Positions 59,970 to 64,000 of a stretch of 64,000 bases of DNA are shown piece by piece. The first letter of the stretch is position 1; every line of letters begins with the position of its first letter. The DNA is from Coprinus comatus (taxonomy: Eukaryota; Basidiomycota; Agaricomycetes; Agaricales; Agaricaceae). The notes under the pieces are model-generated. The model did not search any database and was not told where the DNA came from. It worked only from the letters and a program-made list of their open reading frames with translations. The position numbers and the translations under genes are program-made. The stretch spans positions 248,001 to 312,000 of the forward strand of contig JAWPGT010000011.1 in the NCBI GenBank assembly GCA_034638255.1. Reading direction: 5' to 3'.

Positions 59970-60826
59970 CACCTGTCTCGATCTCGATCATGATCTTAAA
60001 TCTGTGTTAGCTTAGAAAATAACAGTGAAGTGAATGGTTAATGTGGATGCAGAATGTAGAACGCAGGGCGCAGTAGTAGTTGGGACTCGAGAACTCGGAG
60101 GAGCGCGTCGTGATTAAATGAGCTCTTAATAACAAGGTAGGCCTGGAACGGGGTGTTTTTTGGACGACGCAACGTGTATGTGCGCGTGTAGTAATAGCGC
60201 GTCATCGATCTTCCCAAAAAAACATAAGATATTATCGTGTGAAGGGTCGTCGCGTTCGTTATGGACTGTGACACAAATAAAAAACACAAAGAAGCTGGAA
60301 AACGAGCGAGCGCGTGTGTGAAGGATATTGACTGAGCGACCCGGGCCATGCATGCAATTTATTTCGGACCTGAATGGTGATATGCGTGTTCTTTTGGAAG
60401 AGAGATCGATAAGATTATAGTTTATACACATGAAGAACATCAGAGAGAGAGAGAGACTGAACAGTCTCAACCTGCAGTTGAGCCCATTCCAAAATAACCC
60501 AACGAGATTGATTTTGCTATACATTAGAGATGGGAGAGAAAAGAGGGAAACTTGGGATAAAGGATCGAGAATCCTGTAGGATGGGAGTGAGGTAAAGGGA
60601 GGGGAGTGAGATAAGGAGAGAGAAAAGAGCCGTGAATATACAATCAAAGACGATGTCCATTCTTTGGGACAACAAGGAAGGGGTTTGGGAGATGACCTGA
60701 CCGCATACAATTAAAACACCATAAAGAAAAACAAATTCCCAAAGCTTCCAAAAAAGAAGGAAGACAGAAAGAAAAAAAAAGGCTCGCAACCTTGATTTTT
60801 CTTTTCTTTTCCTTTCCCTTTTTTGA
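59970..60826. other. Convergent intergenic region
   Basis: 857 bp between two converging genes. It contains an AGAGAG run near 60441–60455 and A-rich stretches near 60770. No supported gene. Confidence 0.45.
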
Positions 60827-63800
60827 TCAAGGTGGTCCTCCTCTACGTTGATGACGACGTCGTTTCCGGCCTCTTCGAGAACCACTAGCATCAACTTCAT
60901 TATCTTCTCCTCCACCACCTCCTGGTCCTACATCAACCAACGATCCGTCCATGCTAAAATGATTATCTCTAATCACCTCATTGCGATCTCGTTTAGCAGG
61001 TATCTGTACTCGATCACGTAACGATGGTGTAGTCGCAATCATCGGTGAAGTCGGCATTATCATTGAATTATCAACACCATGACCATAACCAGGGTTATTA
61101 TCACCTTGCAGTTGTGGCGAAGAAATTGAAATGCGATCCAAAAGAGAACCTGTTCTCGGTAATGGAGGAGGTTTTTCAGGTAAATCTATTCTTTGTTTGA
61201 AACTCTTCGTCGTCGTTGCTGTTGTCGGTATAGGGGGAAGAGAATTTGGAAGATTGGAGGGAGGATTCATGAATTCATCTCGTTCTCTTTCTCCACGTTG
61301 TTGTCCAGATCCCGATACTAAGCCTGTGCCGACACGATCTACGACCCGTTGTGGTATTTCAAAACTATCAGGCTTACCATTATTGTAAGCATTGTTATTG
61401 TTATTGTTTTGATATGTGCCTCCTTTATTACGTCGACCACCACCGTTATCCGAAAGTCGTTCATTAAGCATTCTTGGAGGTGGCCGTTCACGTTCACGAT
61501 CATCAATCGATGAATCCGCAATTCTTGGGGGTAAAACAGAAAGCGAACCCTGGTGGTCTCCATTTAATCGACCTTTCAACGATTCATCGCCAATTTCTCC
61601 TCCTCCTCCTCTTCGATTACCTCCCCTAGGAAGGGGTCCACCATTATCATTTCTACGATACCGATCTCCAGAATACGAAGCCGACATAGGATTCGGAGGT
61701 AAACTAAGATCAATGTCCATCCTAGTATCCTTTATCTTTGGTTTCGAATTTGAATTTGGAGCATTCCTCGCTGACATTGGAAGAGCACGATAATCTTGAA
61801 CTCCTCGAGGTGGTTGAGGAGGAGGAGGTGGTGGTGGTGGTAATTCATGTTGAGCGGATAATGGTCCATATGAAGGTTCTCTTGATAAAGGTGGTGGTGT
61901 CGCTTCGCGAGCTGATGTTTCATTAGAATAACGACCACGAGGAGACGTTTTTTCATATTCGTTCCCATTTCCTCCTGACCATGTTTTGGATGTGGGTATA
62001 CTTGAGAGTGAATCGTTGTCGAAACGAGACTAACAAAAAATATTAGTAACAAAGGAAAGAAAAAATGTTTTTTATGAAGGAATAGGTGGGGGGAAAGGGA
62101 CATACGCTTCTAGAAGAAAACCTATCGGAACGATTTCTAAGTGAATTATCTGATTGGGAAAGTGGTAAAGGGGGTGGCAAATTTCTCGAACCCTACACAA
62201 AATAAACAATAAGTATAAGTATCCAAAAAGGTATCCATTATAACAATAACAATCAACAGCTAAAAACTTACATCAGGTTTATCCCTTCCACTAAACGAAC
62301 GTTCATCGGGTCGTGAGGAAGATAAGCACCTTCAGGATGAGAAGGCTGTAATGCAGAAAATACAAAGCATAAATATCCATGATTATATACGCTAGAAAAA
62401 TCGACATACCCTTTCATAACCAACACGTGCGTTCTGTGAAGACTCTTCATTATAAGGTCTTGTATCATGTTCAAAATTCCGGTTAGGCCTGTTATTGTTA
62501 CTGTTATTGTTAGATGGTTGGGGATACGGTGCTTGACGTTCATAACGTTCAACAGATGGGTTCGGTACTATATCCTTCGGAATAATCTCCCCAGGTAGTG
62601 GTCTTCTATTCCCAATCGGTATGCTGTTTACACTAGAAGATGGAGCTCTCGTTCCTCTTGGTTCTCGAGGGTTCTAATAAAACTTGATCAATATTCGAGT
62701 TATGTTTTTGACGAATAAGTGAACATACAGGTCGCTCAGAACCACTTGTAAACGATTTCTCTTGTCTTTCTGTCCAATTTTGTGATTGCGATTGTGGAGG
62801 ACCGGGTCTACCATCCGAATTTCTCTTCTCTAACACAACAAGATGAGGTGGTGGTGACCTTTCTTGGAATCTACTGCTAGGTGGACCACTGCCAACAGGC
62901 GAAGGATGCGTATATGACGAGGAGTTATTATTATTTGTCTGCATAGCACGAGGTTGGGAAGGAGGATCACGTTCTCGATAACCGTCAAACGATAATGAGT
63001 GTTCAACCAGTCCATCGTAACTTCTATCAGGATTAGTACCACGTTCACGATCATTCCTGCCTCGTCCTCTTGATCTGGCCGAGTCGGGTTCCCGGTCATC
63101 TATGTCATATTGCGATACGGGAGCTCGTGAACCTGTAGATATCAGATCACGATCGTCATCTCTCAGTTCATCTCGTGGAGGGAAAGAACGGTAATCGTTT
63201 CTTTGATGTTCTTTTTCTTGAACATGGGGTGGTGGAGAACGATCCCTGAATCGTCGATTTCCATTTTCTTGGAATGTTTGTTTTCCTTGTCCTCGGTATT
63301 CTGCATCTTGAGGTGGTAAGGGAAGCCTTTTACGTGCTAAACTCTCCATGTTAACTAAGCTCACTCAAGAAAAAAATCTAGCATATACGCACAAGGAGCC
63401 GCATGCAGCTGTTCCAGATTATTAGGTGTACGGTCGCGATCACCGCCTGGACCAGGAACCCACACTCGTCCATTGTCTCTGGAATCCGTCAATTGCACAG
63501 GATAAGGCTCGCTAGTATATGATTCCTCGTATCTGTCCCTGTCAGTGCGTCTATCAGATTGGGGGCCTTTGTTAGGCAAGGGATTGTGATCTTGAGGTTT
63601 CATCGGTAAACCATTGCTACCGGCCGGAGGTAATGTCGACGTTGGTCCTCGTCGATCAAAACGTGTCGTCGGTGGTCTGTCAGGTCGGTTCGAAAGCGCA
63701 TGTAGATCCTGTTCAGGGGGACTATGTCTACGACCGTCGTATGGCTCTCGGCGATCAAAGTGAGAATCGTGTAGACCCTGTGACAAATTTGAACGATTCA

Positions 63801-64000
63801 TGTGTGGTGGCGGCGAGTGATTCCCTGTAGGCGAAGGGATAGGAATGAGAAACAGGGTCAAACCTTGGATGAGACTCATAGAGCCAAATGAGAGAATGGG
63901 ATCGATTTGTGCGAGAAGCAAAGTTCACACGACCGAAAATGCGCAGGAAGTCCCAACAACTTCAAACTTTAAAAGCTTGAGGTTGCATACAGACGGTGCA
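60827..64000 (-). CDS. Arg/Pro/Asp-rich disordered protein, 5' end outside window
   Basis: Multi-exon gene read leftward; the stop TGA is at 60829–60827 and the frame runs past the right edge. From right to left it encodes SPPPHMNRSN, RREPYDGRRHSPPEQD, then NMESLARKRLPLPPQDAEYR, DRSPPPHVQEKEHQRND, many RD/RE/PPP runs, VDVGPGGGGGEDN and a terminal GRKRRRHQRRGGPP that looks like a nuclear localisation signal. There is no folded domain in view. Similar RD-rich tails occur on RNA-processing factors such as THO subunits, but nothing here proves that identity. Intron borders are placed only roughly (near 62025–62100, 62195–62270, 62345–62410, 62675–62730, 63365–63390). Confidence 0.6.

Noticed and set aside
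60441..60455. AG dinucleotide run
   Set aside because: Too short to count as a notable microsatellite.

Overview
The window is nuclear DNA of a filamentous basidiomycete, most likely an Agaricomycete. Nearly every gene is split by GT–AG introns of about 50–60 bp. The intergenic DNA is AT-rich. The gene set includes DUF6534 membrane proteins, a glyoxal-oxidase cluster, F-box paralogs, a fungal SREBP with a luminal tail, a zf-PARP protein and HIRA. I see no rRNA, convincing tRNA, CRISPR array or prokaryotic feature. The species cannot be named from the sequence alone.

Layout. 1–7042 (+): the 3' part of an SREBP/Sre1-type bHLH factor, an oxysterol-binding protein and an F-box protein. 7043–9199: gene-free, with a dispersed LTR-like repeat. 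9118–15650: two decayed F-box paralogs flanking an apparently intact DUF6534 membrane-protein gene. 16088–19393 (−): HIRA/Hir1 histone chaperone. 19716–22083 (+): Dal5/allantoate-type MFS permease. 23054–31995 (+): three glyoxal oxidase genes in tandem, of which only the middle one keeps an open frame through every exon. 32887–34488 (+): zf-PARP lysine-rich protein. 34776–35430 (−): ribosomal protein eS26. 35776–36890 (+): secreted Cys-module/Ser-Thr-rich protein. 37147–40236 (+): C2H2 zinc-finger protein with a VEFS-like C-terminus. 40430–46832: accessory DNA with an F-box remnant, direct repeats, a possible Ty3 integrase scrap, a second LTR-like copy, the second DUF6534 gene and an unrecognised degenerate gene. 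47191–48080 (−): MTH1-type Nudix hydrolase. 48367–51462 (+): Bur1/CDK9-type kinase. 51463–53382: gene-free, third LTR-like copy. 53383–55022 (+): single-pass membrane protein. 55932–57382 (−): alpha/beta hydrolase. 57919–59969 (+): PIG-A/Gpi3. 60827–64000 (−): Arg/Pro-rich disordered protein running off the right edge.

Themes. The SREBP and oxysterol-binding genes form a sterol-related neighbourhood, and an E-box/SRE-like site lies just upstream of the latter. HIRA, the VEFS-like protein, the zf-PARP protein and the CDK9-type kinase are chromatin/transcription genes set among ordinary housekeeping loci. The birth-and-death part of the window consists of the F-box, DUF6534 and glyoxal-oxidase families: duplicated, diverging and partly broken. 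I found no clearly new multi-gene system. The most useful leads are the broken/intact oxidase trio, the DUF6534–F-box duplicated module, the candidate Suz12-like protein, and several unusual exon structures (13-nt, 18-nt and ATG-only coding exons, a GC–AG intron).
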